Source: Nocardia blacklockiae
Lineage (GTDB): Bacteria > Actinomycetota > Actinomycetes > Mycobacteriales > Mycobacteriaceae
Assembly (NCBI RefSeq): GCF_015477355.1
Contig: NZ_JADLRJ010000006.1
Span: forward strand, 62,001-126,000
Direction of reading: 5' to 3'
Length of the DNA stretch: 64,000 nt
Shown: positions 43,675 through 52,516 of the stretch, piece by piece
How the letters are laid out: every line of letters begins with the position of its first letter
How positions within the stretch are numbered: position 1 is the first letter of the stretch
Made by a program: the position numbers and the translations under genes
The notes under the pieces: generated by a model
Databases searched by the model: none
Told to the model about the DNA's origin: nothing
The model's input: the letters and a program-made list of their open reading frames with translations, nothing else

Positions 43675-44173
43675 TCGGTCCGGGCGTGCGCACCATGCGC
43701 ACTTCCCATGCGGGCGTGAAGGCTTCGACTCGGCGGGTGCCGTCGAGTCCGAAGCCGTATTTTCGATAGAACGCCTGGGCGCGCGGATTGTCCTCGAACA
43801 CCCACAGCGACGTGTCGGTGTCCGGACGCAGCACCGCGCGCATCAGTTCGTGTGCGACATCCGTGCCGTACCACGCGGCGCGGACGTACATGGCGTTGAG
43901 TTCGCGCGCGGCGACCGGGGGTTCGTCCTGGGACGGGCCGCTACTTGCGAAGCCGATGACGGTGTCCGCGGCCAGCACGACCACGGTGGAATCGGGGTAG
44001 CGGACGCGGACACGCTCCCACTGCTCGGCGCGGCGGTCCACGTCGAAGGCGGCCAGCACGTGCGGCGGCACCAGGTCGCGGTAGGCCTCGCGCCAGCAGG
44101 CGATGTGGCATTCGGCGAGGCCGCGGGTGTGTTCGGCGGCCAGCGGTGCGATCCGCCAGGTGCGTTCGGTCAT
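43637..44173 (-). CDS. GNAT family N-acetyltransferase
   Basis: A 178-residue acetyltransferase. CHIACWREAYRDLVPPHVL is a common N-terminal pattern in the RimI-like group, ELNAMYVRAAWYGTDVAHELM is motif A with a modified acetyl-CoA loop (the usual QxxGxG/A reads WYGTDVA), and LWVFEDNPRAQAFYRKYGF is motif B. The altered loop may change acetyl-CoA affinity. The substrate is unknown. The C-terminus (SWPRRCTARRS) extends into the neighbouring gene on the other strand and may be a recent read-through extension. Confidence 0.8.
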   Translation of the reverse strand: MTERTWRIAPLAAEHTRGLAECHIACWREAYRDLVPPHVLAAFDVDRRAEQWERVRVRYPDSTVVVLAADTVIGFASSGPSQDEPPVAARELNAMYVRAAWYGTDVAHELMRAVLRPDTDTSLWVFEDNPRAQAFYRKYGFGLDGTRRVEAFTPAWEVRMVRTPGPISWPRRCTARRS

Positions 44174-44197
44174 GATCTCTCCGGACCTGCCGACGAC

Positions 44198-44240
44198 AAC
44201 GGCGCCCCGGTCACCCTCTCGGGTGCGCCGGGGCGCCGTT
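44198..44240. terminator. Hairpin downstream of rpmB
   Basis: A 13-bp perfect stem, AACGGCGCCCCGG against CCGGGGCGCCGTT, with a 17-base loop. It lies between the end of rpmB and the start of the acetyltransferase gene, both on the minus strand. There is no T run. Confidence 0.6.
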
Positions 44241-44257
44241 CTACGGGTTCGCGCAGC

Positions 44258-44449
44258 TCAGCCGCGGACGACCTTGCCCGCCTTCAGGCAGGAGGTGCAC
44301 ACGTTCATCCGACGGGTGTTGCCCGGCGCGACCTGCGCGCGGACGGTCTGGATGTTGGGGTTCCAGCGACGGTTGGTGCGCCGGTGCGAGTGCGAAACCG
44401 ACTTACCGAAGCCGGGGCCCTTGGCGCAGACGTCGCAGACGGCAGCCAT
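44258..44449 (-). CDS. rpmB: 50S ribosomal protein L28, zinc-binding form
   Basis: A 63-residue ribosomal protein. [15 protein letters not shown] and [13 protein letters not shown] supply two CxxC pairs, the C-plus form that binds zinc. [15 protein letters not shown] is the L28 core. AAGGAG lies 10 bases before the ATG. The open frame six codons longer has no such site. In many actinobacteria a Cys-free L28 paralogue is expressed under zinc limitation; this copy is the housekeeping type by sequence. Confidence 0.93.
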   Translation of the reverse strand: MAAVCDVCAKGPGFGKSVSHSHRRTNRRWNPNIQTVRAQVAPGNTRRMNVCTSCLKAGKVVRG

Positions 44450-44775
44450 AGTCGCGAGCTCCTTCATGTCATGTGGGGACCGCTGTCTTGGAGGGACAGC
44501 CTGTCCGGAAACTTGTCGTCAATGCCTGCCCGCGGAGACCCGTGGGCGAACGCAACCGAAGACGGTCGCGTGAGGCAACCCTGCAAGAGTAGCGGGGGCC
44601 GGTGATCGATGTCCAATCGCGGGTGGACTGCCCGCACGCGGGAACTCGCCGCCTGTGAGATCGCGCACAACGGCAGTCGGAGCGATGTGCGACTGCGCTG
44701 CGGATGTGTCGGTCGGGCCTATTACGCTGGCGAACGGGGTGTCGTGCAATGGACTGCGGTGAGAGGAGCGGCGAC
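44450..44775. other. Divergent spacer between rpmB and the DAK/FakA gene
   Basis: The region holds the rpmB leader and the promoter of the DAK/FakA gene. TATTAC at about 44720 is a possible -10 element for the latter. Short open frames here show no ribosome-binding site or recognisable sequence. No riboswitch or zinc-box could be identified by eye. Confidence 0.4.
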
Positions 44776-46689
44776 GTGCCCGGGGTCCGGGAGGAGCTGA
44801 ACGGTGCTGCGCTGGCGCGCTGGGCTCGCCTCTGCCTGGACGGCCTCGACCACCACCGCGACGAGATCAACGCCCTCAATGTCTTCCCCGTAGCCGACGC
44901 CGACACGGGGACCAACCTGCTCGCGACCATGCGGGCCGCGGTGGTAGCGGCCGAGGCGGTGCCGGGGGTGGTCGAGGGGGCGGCTGAGGTCGGTGGGGCG
45001 GAGGGGTCGGTGCGGGCCGTGGCCGCGGCGATGGCGCGGGCGGCGACTGCGGGGGCGCGGGGGAATTCGGGGATTATTTTGTCGCAGGTGTTGCGGGGGA
45101 TCGCTGAGGCGGTGGTGAGTGAGCCGCTTACGGCGGCGACTCTGCGAGTGGCGTTGCGGCGGGCCGCCGTGCTCGTGCGGGAGGCATTGAGCGAACCGGT
45201 CGAAGGCACCATGTTGACCGTGCTCGACGCCGCCGCGGACCGCGCCGGTGACTGCGCCGAGGAAACTCTCGCCGCGGTCGCGCAGGCGGCGGCCGACGGA
45301 GCCTCGAAAGCGCTGGGCGACACACCTTCCCAGCTGAGCGTGCTGCGTGCCGCGGGCGTGGTGGACGCGGGGGCACGCGGATTGCTCGTTCTGCTGGACG
45401 CCCTGGTCACCGAGGTGACCGGCCAGGTTCCGGCACGTCCGGCGTACGCGGGATCGGAGCGGGTCCCCGCCCCCGGCCAGGCGCGCCCGACCAACGGCCG
45501 TCGGCCTTTGCCGCCGGACGAGAATTCGCCACGGCGGCGAGACGCTGTCGATTGGTCGGCACGCTTCGAGCAGAACGTAGCCGCCGTGCCGCCGCCGGAC
45601 GGCATCGCTGCCTCGACCGCCGGGCCGGGCGGGTGCGCCCTCGAGACCACCGCTTCGCCGAAGCCCCAGGGCAAAGTCGCGACGGCTGTTGACCCGGCGG
45701 CGCGGGCAACGATTCCCGCGCGGCCCGGGGCGGAGGCGGGACAGGCTGTGGCGGCGGTTTTCCGTGGCGGGGTAGGGGAGGGATCGGTTGCGCGGCCGCA
45801 GTACGAGGTGATGTATCTGCTGACGGGGACCGAGGAGCGGCGCATCGACGCACTGCGGGATTCGCTTGCGCGACTGGGGGATTCGGTCGTCGTGGTCGGG
45901 GATGGGGACGGTACCTGGTCGGCGCACGTGCACTGTGCCGATGCGGGGGCGGCCGTGGAGGCCGGTCTGGCGGCCGGGCAGCTGAGCGGGATCCGGATCG
46001 AAGGCCTGGCGGTGTCCTCGCATGCCGAAGACGGTGCGGCCGATCGCGGGATCCTGGCCGTGGTGACCGGTGCGGGGGCGGCACGGTTGTTCGAGGACGC
46101 CGGGGCCGTCGTGCTGGAAGGCGAGGTCACCGCCGACGCATTGCTGTCCGCCATTCGGAACATGCCGCATCGCGAGGTGGTGGTGCTGCCGAACGGCGCG
46201 CTGCCCGCACACGAACTGGTCGCGGTCAGCGTCGCCGCCCGCGACGGCCGCCGCGACGTGCTGATGCTGCCCAGCGGTTCGATGGTCCAGGGCCTGGCGG
46301 CGCTGGCGCTGCACGACGGCGGCCGCACCGCCGCCGACGACGTGTTCGCGATGTCGGAGGCCGCCGCCGCCACCCGCTGGGGCGCGCTGCGGGTCGCTCG
46401 CGAGCGCGCGCTCACCATCGTGGGCACCTGCGAGCGAGGCGACGGCCTGGGCCTGGTCGGCAACGACGTCGTCGTGATCGACGCGGACGCCGGCGCGGCC
46501 GCCCGCACCCTGCTGGACCGAATGCTCGGCCTCGGCGGCGAACTCGTCACGCTACTGCTGGGCGCGGACGCGCCGCCCGGCCTCGGCGAGGAGTTGACCG
46601 AGCACATCACCGTGACCTTCCCGGGCGTGGAGGTCATCACCTATACCGGCGGACAGGCCGCCGACCTGGTGCAGATCGGGGTGGAATAG
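44776..46689 (+). CDS. DAK2/FakA-like phosphotransferase
   Basis: A 637-residue protein with an N-terminal DhaL-type domain. NVFPVADADTGTN carries the Asp residues that hold Mg-ATP (usual form NVFPVPDGDTGTN), and ARGNSGIILSQVLRG follows. A middle disordered Pro/Ala linker leads to a FakA-like C-terminal domain (YEVMYLLTG; VVVLPNGALP; ITVTFPGVEVITYTGGQ). FakA phosphorylates fatty acids bound to FakB in Firmicutes, and this is the likely but unproven activity. GTG was chosen over an ATG 9 codons upstream because GAGAGGAG lies 7 bases before it. It abuts recG with no spacing, as in M. tuberculosis. Confidence 0.85.
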   Translation: MPGVREELNGAALARWARLCLDGLDHHRDEINALNVFPVADADTGTNLLATMRAAVVAAEAVPGVVEGAAEVGGAEGSVRAVAAAMARAATAGARGNSGIILSQVLRGIAEAVVSEPLTAATLRVALRRAAVLVREALSEPVEGTMLTVLDAAADRAGDCAEETLAAVAQAAADGASKALGDTPSQLSVLRAAGVVDAGARGLLVLLDALVTEVTGQVPARPAYAGSERVPAPGQARPTNGRRPLPPDENSPRRRDAVDWSARFEQNVAAVPPPDGIAASTAGPGGCALETTASPKPQGKVATAVDPAARATIPARPGAEAGQAVAAVFRGGVGEGSVARPQYEVMYLLTGTEERRIDALRDSLARLGDSVVVVGDGDGTWSAHVHCADAGAAVEAGLAAGQLSGIRIEGLAVSSHAEDGAADRGILAVVTGAGAARLFEDAGAVVLEGEVTADALLSAIRNMPHREVVVLPNGALPAHELVAVSVAARDGRRDVLMLPSGSMVQGLAALALHDGGRTAADDVFAMSEAAAATRWGALRVARERALTIVGTCERGDGLGLVGNDVVVIDADAGAAARTLLDRMLGLGGELVTLLLGADAPPGLGEELTEHITVTFPGVEVITYTGGQAADLVQIGVE

Positions 46690-48957
46690 ATGACGACGCT
46701 GCGAGACCGGCTCGACCAGGTGCTGGGTGTGAAGGCGGCCGAATCGCTGGCCGACGCCTTCGACATGCACACCGTCGAGGACCTGCTGCGCCACTACCCG
46801 CTGCGCTACGCGACGCAGGGCCAGCCGCTGACCGAGGAGGCGCCCGAGGAGGGCGCGCACATCACGGTCGTCGGGCGGGTCACCAAGACCGAGAAGCGCC
46901 CGATGCGCCAGCGCCGCGGCAACCTGCTCAAGGTCGAACTCGACACCGGCGCCAACCGCCCGGTGGAGATCACCTTCTTCAACGGCGACAAGGTGAATTA
47001 CCTTGTGAAGCAAGGTGTTCGGGCGATGATGTCGGGCACCGTGCACTACTGGCGGCCGGACCGCTGGAACCTCTCGCACCCGTCGTACCTGATCATGCCC
47101 GAGGCGGGTGAGTCGGTGGAGAACCTGACCTCCGTGCGCGGTTCCGGCAGCCTGCGCGGGCTGGCGCAGACCGCGAAAGGCGCCGAGGGCGTGGATGTCT
47201 CGTTCTTCGAGCGCGAGTACATCCCGGTGTATCCGGCCACGGCCAAGGTGCAGAGCTGGGACGTGCTGGCCTGCGTGCGCCAGGTGCTCGACCAGCTCGA
47301 TCCGATCGACGACCCACTGCCGCAAGATCTTCGCGACGAACGCGAGCTGATGCCGGTCACCGACGCGCTGCGGCTCATCCACCTGCCCGAGCGCAAGTCC
47401 GACATCGACCAGGCCAGGGAGCGTTTGCGTTTCGACGAGGCCCTGGCGTTGCAGCTGGTGCTCGCCGAGCGCCGTCACGACGCGGAAGGCCGTGCGGCAC
47501 AGGCCTGCCCGCCCCGCGGCGACGGCATCGCCACGGCCTTCGAGCAGCGCCTGCCCTTCGAATTGACCGCCGGGCAGCAGAAGGTGATCGCGGAGATCTC
47601 CGGCGACCTGTCCCGCCCGCACCCCATGCATCGGCTGCTACAGGGCGAGGTCGGCTCCGGCAAGACGATCGTGGCGCTGCACGCCATGCTGCAGGTGGTC
47701 GACGCCGGATTGCAGTGCGCGCTGCTGGCGCCGACGGAAGTCCTTGCCGCACAGCACTACCGGTCGCTGCGCGCGATGCTCGGCGACCTCGGGAACGCGG
47801 GGGAGCTGGGCGCGTCGGAGAATGCCACCAAGGTCGTGCTGGTGACGGGATCCATGTCGGCGGCCGCGAAGAAGGCGGCGCTGCTGGACGCGGTCACCGG
47901 CGAGGCCGGCATCGTGATCGGGACCCACGCGCTGATCCAGGACGCGGTCGAGTTCTACAACCTGGGCATGGTGATCGTCGACGAGCAGCACCGCTTCGGT
48001 GTCGAGCAGCGGGACGCGTTGCGCGCCAAGGCGAAGCGCGGCCTCACCCCGCACCTGCTGGTGATGACCGCGACGCCGATTCCGCGCACCATCGCCATGA
48101 CCACGCTCGGCGACCTGGAGACCTCCACGCTCACCGAACTGCCCCGCGGCCGGTCGCCCATCACCACGAAAGTGGTTCCCGCCAAGATGCATCCGAAGTG
48201 GGTGGACCGCGCGTGGGAGCGCATCCGCGAGGAGGTCGCCGCCGGGCGGCAGGCGTACGTGGTGTGTTCGCGCATCGGCGACGAGGAGGACGGCGCAACC
48301 GGCAAGGGCCGCAAGGGAAAAGCGGCCGAGGAGAAAGAGCCTCCGACCACGCACGCGGCGGTCGACATGTTCGACACGCTGCGGTCGGGTGAGCTGGCGG
48401 GGCTGCGGGTCGGGCTGCTGCACGGCAGGCTGCCCAACGACGAGAAGGACCGCGTGATGCGGTCTTTCAACGAGGGCGAGGTCGACGTGCTGGTGTGCAC
48501 GACGGTCGTCGAGGTCGGCGTGGACGTGCCCAACGCGACGGTCATGGTGATCGTCGACGCCGACCGCTTCGGCGTCAGTCAGCTGCACCAGCTGCGCGGC
48601 CGGGTCGGCCGCGGCAAGCACGCGGGCCTGTGCCTGCTGATCACCGAGACCTCGCCGATGGGCGGCGCCATGGTCCGGCTGGAGGCCGTCGCGGGAACTC
48701 TGGACGGCTTCGAACTCTCGGTCCTGGACCTGCGCCAGCGCCGCGAGGGCGACGTACTCGGCTCCGCCCAGTCCGGCACCGCCCGCTCCCTGCGCCTGCT
48801 CTCCCTCCTCGACGACCTCGAAGTCATCACCGCCGCACAACAACTCGCCCGCGAGCTGGTCGAGGCCGACCCGGGACTGAAGAAACACCCCGGCCTCGCC
48901 ACCATGATGCGAGCCGCCGTCGACGGCGAGCGCTTGGAGTACCTGGCCAAGTCCTGA
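46690..48957 (+). CDS. recG: ATP-dependent DNA helicase RecG
   Basis: A 755-residue helicase that remodels stalled forks and Holliday junctions. The N-terminal wedge OB domain is followed by Walker A GEVGSGKT, the DEQH box (VDEQHRFGVEQ), motif III TATPIPRT and the C-terminal QLHQLRGRVGRG. A charged insertion (KGRKGKAAEEKE) lies in the second helicase domain. The ATG comes right after the stop of the previous gene, so the two are translationally linked. Confidence 0.97.
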   Translation: MTTLRDRLDQVLGVKAAESLADAFDMHTVEDLLRHYPLRYATQGQPLTEEAPEEGAHITVVGRVTKTEKRPMRQRRGNLLKVELDTGANRPVEITFFNGDKVNYLVKQGVRAMMSGTVHYWRPDRWNLSHPSYLIMPEAGESVENLTSVRGSGSLRGLAQTAKGAEGVDVSFFEREYIPVYPATAKVQSWDVLACVRQVLDQLDPIDDPLPQDLRDERELMPVTDALRLIHLPERKSDIDQARERLRFDEALALQLVLAERRHDAEGRAAQACPPRGDGIATAFEQRLPFELTAGQQKVIAEISGDLSRPHPMHRLLQGEVGSGKTIVALHAMLQVVDAGLQCALLAPTEVLAAQHYRSLRAMLGDLGNAGELGASENATKVVLVTGSMSAAAKKAALLDAVTGEAGIVIGTHALIQDAVEFYNLGMVIVDEQHRFGVEQRDALRAKAKRGLTPHLLVMTATPIPRTIAMTTLGDLETSTLTELPRGRSPITTKVVPAKMHPKWVDRAWERIREEVAAGRQAYVVCSRIGDEEDGATGKGRKGKAAEEKEPPTTHAAVDMFDTLRSGELAGLRVGLLHGRLPNDEKDRVMRSFNEGEVDVLVCTTVVEVGVDVPNATVMVIVDADRFGVSQLHQLRGRVGRGKHAGLCLLITETSPMGGAMVRLEAVAGTLDGFELSVLDLRQRREGDVLGSAQSGTARSLRLLSLLDDLEVITAAQQLARELVEADPGLKKHPGLATMMRAAVDGERLEYLAKS

Positions 48958-48960
48958 GCG

Positions 48961-49425
48961 TCACGGTTCGGATGCCGGGTTGCCGAGATCGAGGCCGGGC
49001 ATCGGAGCCCCACCAGGATTCCATGAATTCAAGAACCCTTCTTGGACCGCGAGATCGACCAGTTCGACTCGCGCACCGATGCTTTCGATGCGGTGATAGG
49101 TGAAGGATCGCCCGTAGGGGCAGGAATCGAACTCGATCGGAGCACCCCGCTCCGCCAGCCGATGTTTGTCCGTCGCGACGTCCTCGGACCAGTAACCGAT
49201 GTGGTCGAACCGAGAACCGTCCGTCGCATCCCACGGGCTACCGGGATCGCCCTGGATCACCTCGAAAAATGGTGGCCCGTCGGCGGAGAAGACGATGCTG
49301 TATTCCCACTCCCCGAGCTTTCCGGTGCGGATCGGGCTCCACCGCACGCCCAGCACGCGCGTGAGATCTTCGGTCGCGCGCCGGATGTCCTGGACGACGA
49401 AGCACAGGTGATAGAAGTTGTTCAC
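48961..49425 (-). CDS. VOC superfamily (glyoxalase/dioxygenase-like) protein
   Basis: A 154-residue vicinal-oxygen-chelate protein. NNFYHLCFVVQDIRRATED begins the first beta-alpha-beta-beta-beta unit with a potential metal His, SRFDHIGYWSEDV the second with another, and ARVELVDLA gives the Glu. Substrate is unknown. It is convergent with recG, three bases apart, and divergent from the alpha/beta hydrolase. Two TetR-type sites lie in that spacer, more than 100 bases from its start, so it may or may not share control. Confidence 0.78.
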   Translation of the reverse strand: MNNFYHLCFVVQDIRRATEDLTRVLGVRWSPIRTGKLGEWEYSIVFSADGPPFFEVIQGDPGSPWDATDGSRFDHIGYWSEDVATDKHRLAERGAPIEFDSCPYGRSFTYHRIESIGARVELVDLAVQEGFLNSWNPGGAPMPGLDLGNPASEP

Positions 49426-49547
49426 CCTCGAGTTCTACCAATCTCGGTTTCGGCGGTGAGTCCTCATGTCGTGCTTCGGTTCGGAGGTAGTCAGCGGCCG
49501 GCGTGCGGGTTCGGGTCGCCGTCAGCGCAGCCCCGTGGCCCCCGACT

Positions 49548-49566
49548 TCTTGACTGGCGTCCAAGA
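49548..49566. promoter_or_regulatory. TCTTG-N9-CAAGA site, upstream copy
   Basis: One of three sites in this region with the same 19-bp form. This copy has slightly imperfect outer symmetry (6 of 8 arm positions) and lies 45 bp upstream of the next one, in the VOC-hydrolase spacer. Confidence 0.6.
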
Positions 49567-49592
49567 AACCTTTACTGTAGCCACGACCTACT

Positions 49593-49611
49593 TCTTGGAT
49601 GGCGTCCAAGA
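49593..49611. promoter_or_regulatory. TCTTG-N9-CAAGA site, hydrolase-proximal copy
   Basis: The inner 19 bp of a perfect inverted repeat with 8-bp arms (TTCTTGGA and TCCAAGAA) and a 5-bp centre. It ends 30 bases before the hydrolase start, typical for a repressor site. Confidence 0.7.
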
Positions 49612-49641
49612 AGAGCGGTGGTGAAGCGGAGGGCGCGAGTC

Positions 49642-50763
49642 ATGGAAATCAGTGAGTCTGCCGATCGGCGCGAGGCGGCGACGGTGCGACGGCGTGAGGT
49701 CTCGTTTCCCTCCGGCCAGGACGAGTGCGCGGCCTGGTTGTACACCGCCTCCGACGTGACCGGCCCGCGCCCGATGGTGATCATGGGCCACGGGCTCGGC
49801 GCGGTGCGGGAGATGCGCCTGGATGCCTACGCGGAACGGTTCGCCGAGGCGGGGTGGTCGGTGCTGGTGTTCGACTACCGTCACCTCGGGGCCAGCGGCG
49901 GAGCGCCGCGCCAGCTCCTCGACATCGGCCGGCAACGCGCCGATTGGCATGCCGCGCTGGCCTTCGCGCGCACCCTGCCGGAGGTCGATGTCGACCGGAT
50001 CGCGTTGTGGGGCAGCTCTTTCGGCGGCGGACATGTCCTGCAGATCGCCTCCGAGGACACCCGCATCGCGGCGGTCGTGGCCCAGTGCCCCTTCACCGAC
50101 GGACCGGCATCGTTGTGGTCGCGTATGCGGGTCAACCCGCTGAGTGCGGTAGCGCTGACAGTGGCCGGCGTCCTCGACACAGTCGGTTCCTGGTTCGGCG
50201 CGAAGCCGATCCTGTTGCCGATGACGGGGACGTCCTGGATGCCCGCGTTCGTGGCCTCACCCGACGCTCTCGCCGGTGCTTCCGCGCTCCTGCCCGCGGG
50301 GACCCGGCTCTCGCGGCGCACGAGTGCGGTGTTGAAACGGCTGCCGTCGGTGCGGGCTCAGGTGTCGAAGAATATCGAGCTGACCGAAATCGACGGTGCG
50401 GAAGAACCCGCGAGCGGTGTCGGGCGCGACAGCGTATGGGGTGTAATGCGCGGCCCGGACGGCGAATTCGATGCCGCCAACGCACTGGCCGCAAGGCTGG
50501 TGCTGCACCTTCCGCTTTATCGGCCCGGTCGCGCGTTGGCTCGCTTCAGCACGCCGACGCTGCTGTGTGTCTGCGACAACGACGCCGCCGCGCCCGCGAA
50601 GACCACGAAGCGTCGCGCGCGGGGACTCGCACACGTGCACGTCGAGAACTACCCCTGCCACCACTTCGACATCTACGTGGGCGAGCACTTCGAACGCGCC
50701 GTGCGTGACCAACTCTCGTTCCTGGCAACACAATTCGACGACACCGCACGCATCACGCAGTAG
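49642..50763 (+). CDS. Alpha/beta hydrolase, dienelactone hydrolase-like
   Basis: A 373-residue serine hydrolase. MGHGLGAVREM provides the oxyanion region, IALWGSSFGGGHVL the nucleophile elbow (GSSFGG), LCVCDNDAAAPA the acid and NYPCHHFDIYVG the His. An insert of about 120 residues after VVAQCPFTDG forms a large lid. The family acts on esters or lactones, often of xenobiotics. GGAGGG lies 8 bases before ATG. The TCTTG-N9-CAAGA sites upstream link it to the nearby TetR gene. Confidence 0.83.
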   Translation: MEISESADRREAATVRRREVSFPSGQDECAAWLYTASDVTGPRPMVIMGHGLGAVREMRLDAYAERFAEAGWSVLVFDYRHLGASGGAPRQLLDIGRQRADWHAALAFARTLPEVDVDRIALWGSSFGGGHVLQIASEDTRIAAVVAQCPFTDGPASLWSRMRVNPLSAVALTVAGVLDTVGSWFGAKPILLPMTGTSWMPAFVASPDALAGASALLPAGTRLSRRTSAVLKRLPSVRAQVSKNIELTEIDGAEEPASGVGRDSVWGVMRGPDGEFDAANALAARLVLHLPLYRPGRALARFSTPTLLCVCDNDAAAPAKTTKRRARGLAHVHVENYPCHHFDIYVGEHFERAVRDQLSFLATQFDDTARITQ

Positions 50764-50789
50764 CCCACTGTGGGCTGGAGTCCAGGCGT

Positions 50790-51350
50790 TCAGCGGGCGG
50801 CTGCGGCAAGGCCGCGAGCGCTGTTCAGCAGCGTCTCGATCACCGCGCGCCGCTGCGCCTGCTCCGCCGGATGCGTCAGCAATCCCTCGACAACGAAAAC
50901 GCCGATCGCGACCAGCGAATCCACGTCGTCGGCGGGCACGCCGAGTTCGATCAGCTCGGCTCGGAACAATCCCTCGGCCAGCGCGTGGAACTGCTCGTGC
51001 CATTCCTGGATTGCCGCGGACTCCTCGGCGCGCGTGTGCACCGTGCTCACCAACCGGCCCAACTGCTCCAATTCCTCGACCAGCCATAACAGCCGATCAG
51101 CCAGGCTCGAGCCCAGCACTTCGCTGTAGGCGGCCATCGAGTCGGCCAGGACCGCGTCCAGGACCGCGATCAATACCGCGTCCTTGTCCTGGAAGTACCA
51201 GTACAGCGTGTTCGACACCACTCCGGCGTCGCGCGCGATCCGCGCCATCGAGGCGGCGTCGTATCCCTCCTCGACGAACAATCGCCGAGCGGCCACGATT
51301 ATCTCCGCACGCTTCTCTTCCCGATCCTGCGGACGTCTGTTGCGAGGCAT
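50790..51350 (-). CDS. TetR family transcriptional regulator of the hydrolase genes
   Basis: A 186-residue TetR protein with helix-turn-helix MARIARDAGVVSNTLYWYFQ at about residues 35-54, and a helical sensor domain. It sits between two alpha/beta hydrolase genes, converging on the first and divergent from the second. A TCTTG-N9-CAAGA inverted repeat lies in its own promoter and two further copies precede the first hydrolase, so it probably represses both hydrolases and itself. The ligand may be the substrate of one hydrolase. Confidence 0.88.
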   Translation of the reverse strand: MPRNRRPQDREEKRAEIIVAARRLFVEEGYDAASMARIARDAGVVSNTLYWYFQDKDAVLIAVLDAVLADSMAAYSEVLGSSLADRLLWLVEELEQLGRLVSTVHTRAEESAAIQEWHEQFHALAEGLFRAELIELGVPADDVDSLVAIGVFVVEGLLTHPAEQAQRRAVIETLLNSARGLAAAAR

Positions 51351-51386
51351 CTCCAGTCCTGACCTTTGTTTCCGGACCCGATGCTA

Positions 51387-51405
51387 TCTTGACCGGTCCT
51401 CAAGA
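51387..51405. promoter_or_regulatory. TCTTG-N9-CAAGA site in the TetR promoter
   Basis: A perfect TCTTGA-N7-TCAAGA inverted repeat of the same 19-bp length as the two sites upstream of the first hydrolase. It lies 37 bases before the TetR start and about 195 bases before the second hydrolase gene. Confidence 0.65.
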
Positions 51406-51599
51406 GCGGCCCCCGGCAGGGGAACTGTCAGGCGATTATGTGACGGCAGCGAGGTTCGACGATTCCGCAGCGACTGACCGGATCGGCCACCCGACTGATT
51501 CGTTCCGCCAGGGGTCTCGGCCGCCTGCCGATCCCGGCGTTCAATTCCGACATGCCGCAACCCGCGGCGGGAGATCGAATCGCTTGGAAGGACCGGCAG

Positions 51600-52478
51600 A
51601 TGACCGAGTTCGTAGACCTCGAAAACGGACAGATCGCGTGTGACGTGGTCGGCGACGGCCCCTTGGTGGTGCTGGCACACGGCATGGGGTGCCGGCGCCA
51701 GGATTTCCGGCATCTGATCGGCCCCTTGGCGGCGGCCGGATACCGCGTGGTGAATATGGATATGCGCGGCCACGGCGAATCCAGCCTCGACTGGCCCTCG
51801 GTCACCGGCAAATCCGCCATCAGCCGCACCGACGTCGCCCTCGACATACTCGGCGTCGTCCGGCATTTCGGGGGTCCGGCAGTGCTCGTCGGGCATTCGC
51901 TGGCGGGCGGGTCGGTGACCATCGCGGCGGCCGAGGCCCCGGAACTGGTATCGGCGATCGTCGAGATCAATCCCTTCACGCTGACCGTCGGCCTCGATCT
52001 GGGCGCATTCTGGTCGGTCCGCCGATACCGTCGCGGGATAAGCCAGTTGATCGGCACGCAGCTGTTCAACTCTCCGCGCCTGTGGTTCCGCTATCTCGAG
52101 GGTGTGGCCTATCCGACCAAACCCGCCGACCAGGACCGGCACCTACACGAATTGCGGAACCTCTTGGCGCAGCCCGGCAGGTGGGCCGAATTCCGCAAGA
52201 CCGGCAAGACGACTCCGGCGGACGCGCACGCCCGGATAGCCGAAGTCCGCTGTCCCGCACTGGTGATCATGGGTTCGGAGGACCCGGACTACGCCGACCC
52301 GGAAGCGGAGGGCAACAGGATCGTCGCGGCCCTGCCACCGGGTCTCGGCCAGGCGGTCGTCGTCGACCAGGGCGGACACTATCCCCACGCCCAATTCCCC
52401 GACCGAGTCGCCGCACTGATGATCCCCTTCCTGGACCGTCACACCACCCGCGATCCAGCGGGATCGCTCAGCCACTGA
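51600..52478 (+). CDS. Alpha/beta hydrolase
   Basis: A 292-residue hydrolase. VVLAHGMGCRRQDF is the oxyanion segment, VLVGHSLAGGS the nucleophile elbow with Ser100, IMGSEDPDYAD the acid and DQGGHYPHAQFP the catalytic His. A helical cap with TKPADQDRHLHEL lies between. It resembles haloperoxidase-like and epoxide-hydrolase-like esterases; the substrate is unknown. ATG was chosen because GGAAGGA lies upstream and the family N-terminus begins there; the open frame starts 16 codons earlier. It is divergent from the TetR gene. Confidence 0.84.
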   Translation: MTEFVDLENGQIACDVVGDGPLVVLAHGMGCRRQDFRHLIGPLAAAGYRVVNMDMRGHGESSLDWPSVTGKSAISRTDVALDILGVVRHFGGPAVLVGHSLAGGSVTIAAAEAPELVSAIVEINPFTLTVGLDLGAFWSVRRYRRGISQLIGTQLFNSPRLWFRYLEGVAYPTKPADQDRHLHELRNLLAQPGRWAEFRKTGKTTPADAHARIAEVRCPALVIMGSEDPDYADPEAEGNRIVAALPPGLGQAVVVDQGGHYPHAQFPDRVAALMIPFLDRHTTRDPAGSLSH

Positions 52479-52516
52479 CCGTGGCGACCGACCGCGGCGA
52501 CTGCGATGATGGCGAG

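Noticed and set aside
44450-44775. Zinc-responsive site or riboswitch upstream of rpmB or of the DAK/FakA gene
   Set aside because: No Zur-box palindrome or conserved riboswitch core could be found by eye; a covariance-model scan would decide.
44469-46640. Open frame of about 720 codons on the - strand under the DAK/FakA gene
   Set aside because: Low-complexity Ser/Ala/Arg/Pro sequence opposite a recognisable DAK2/FakA protein; no start site or domain.
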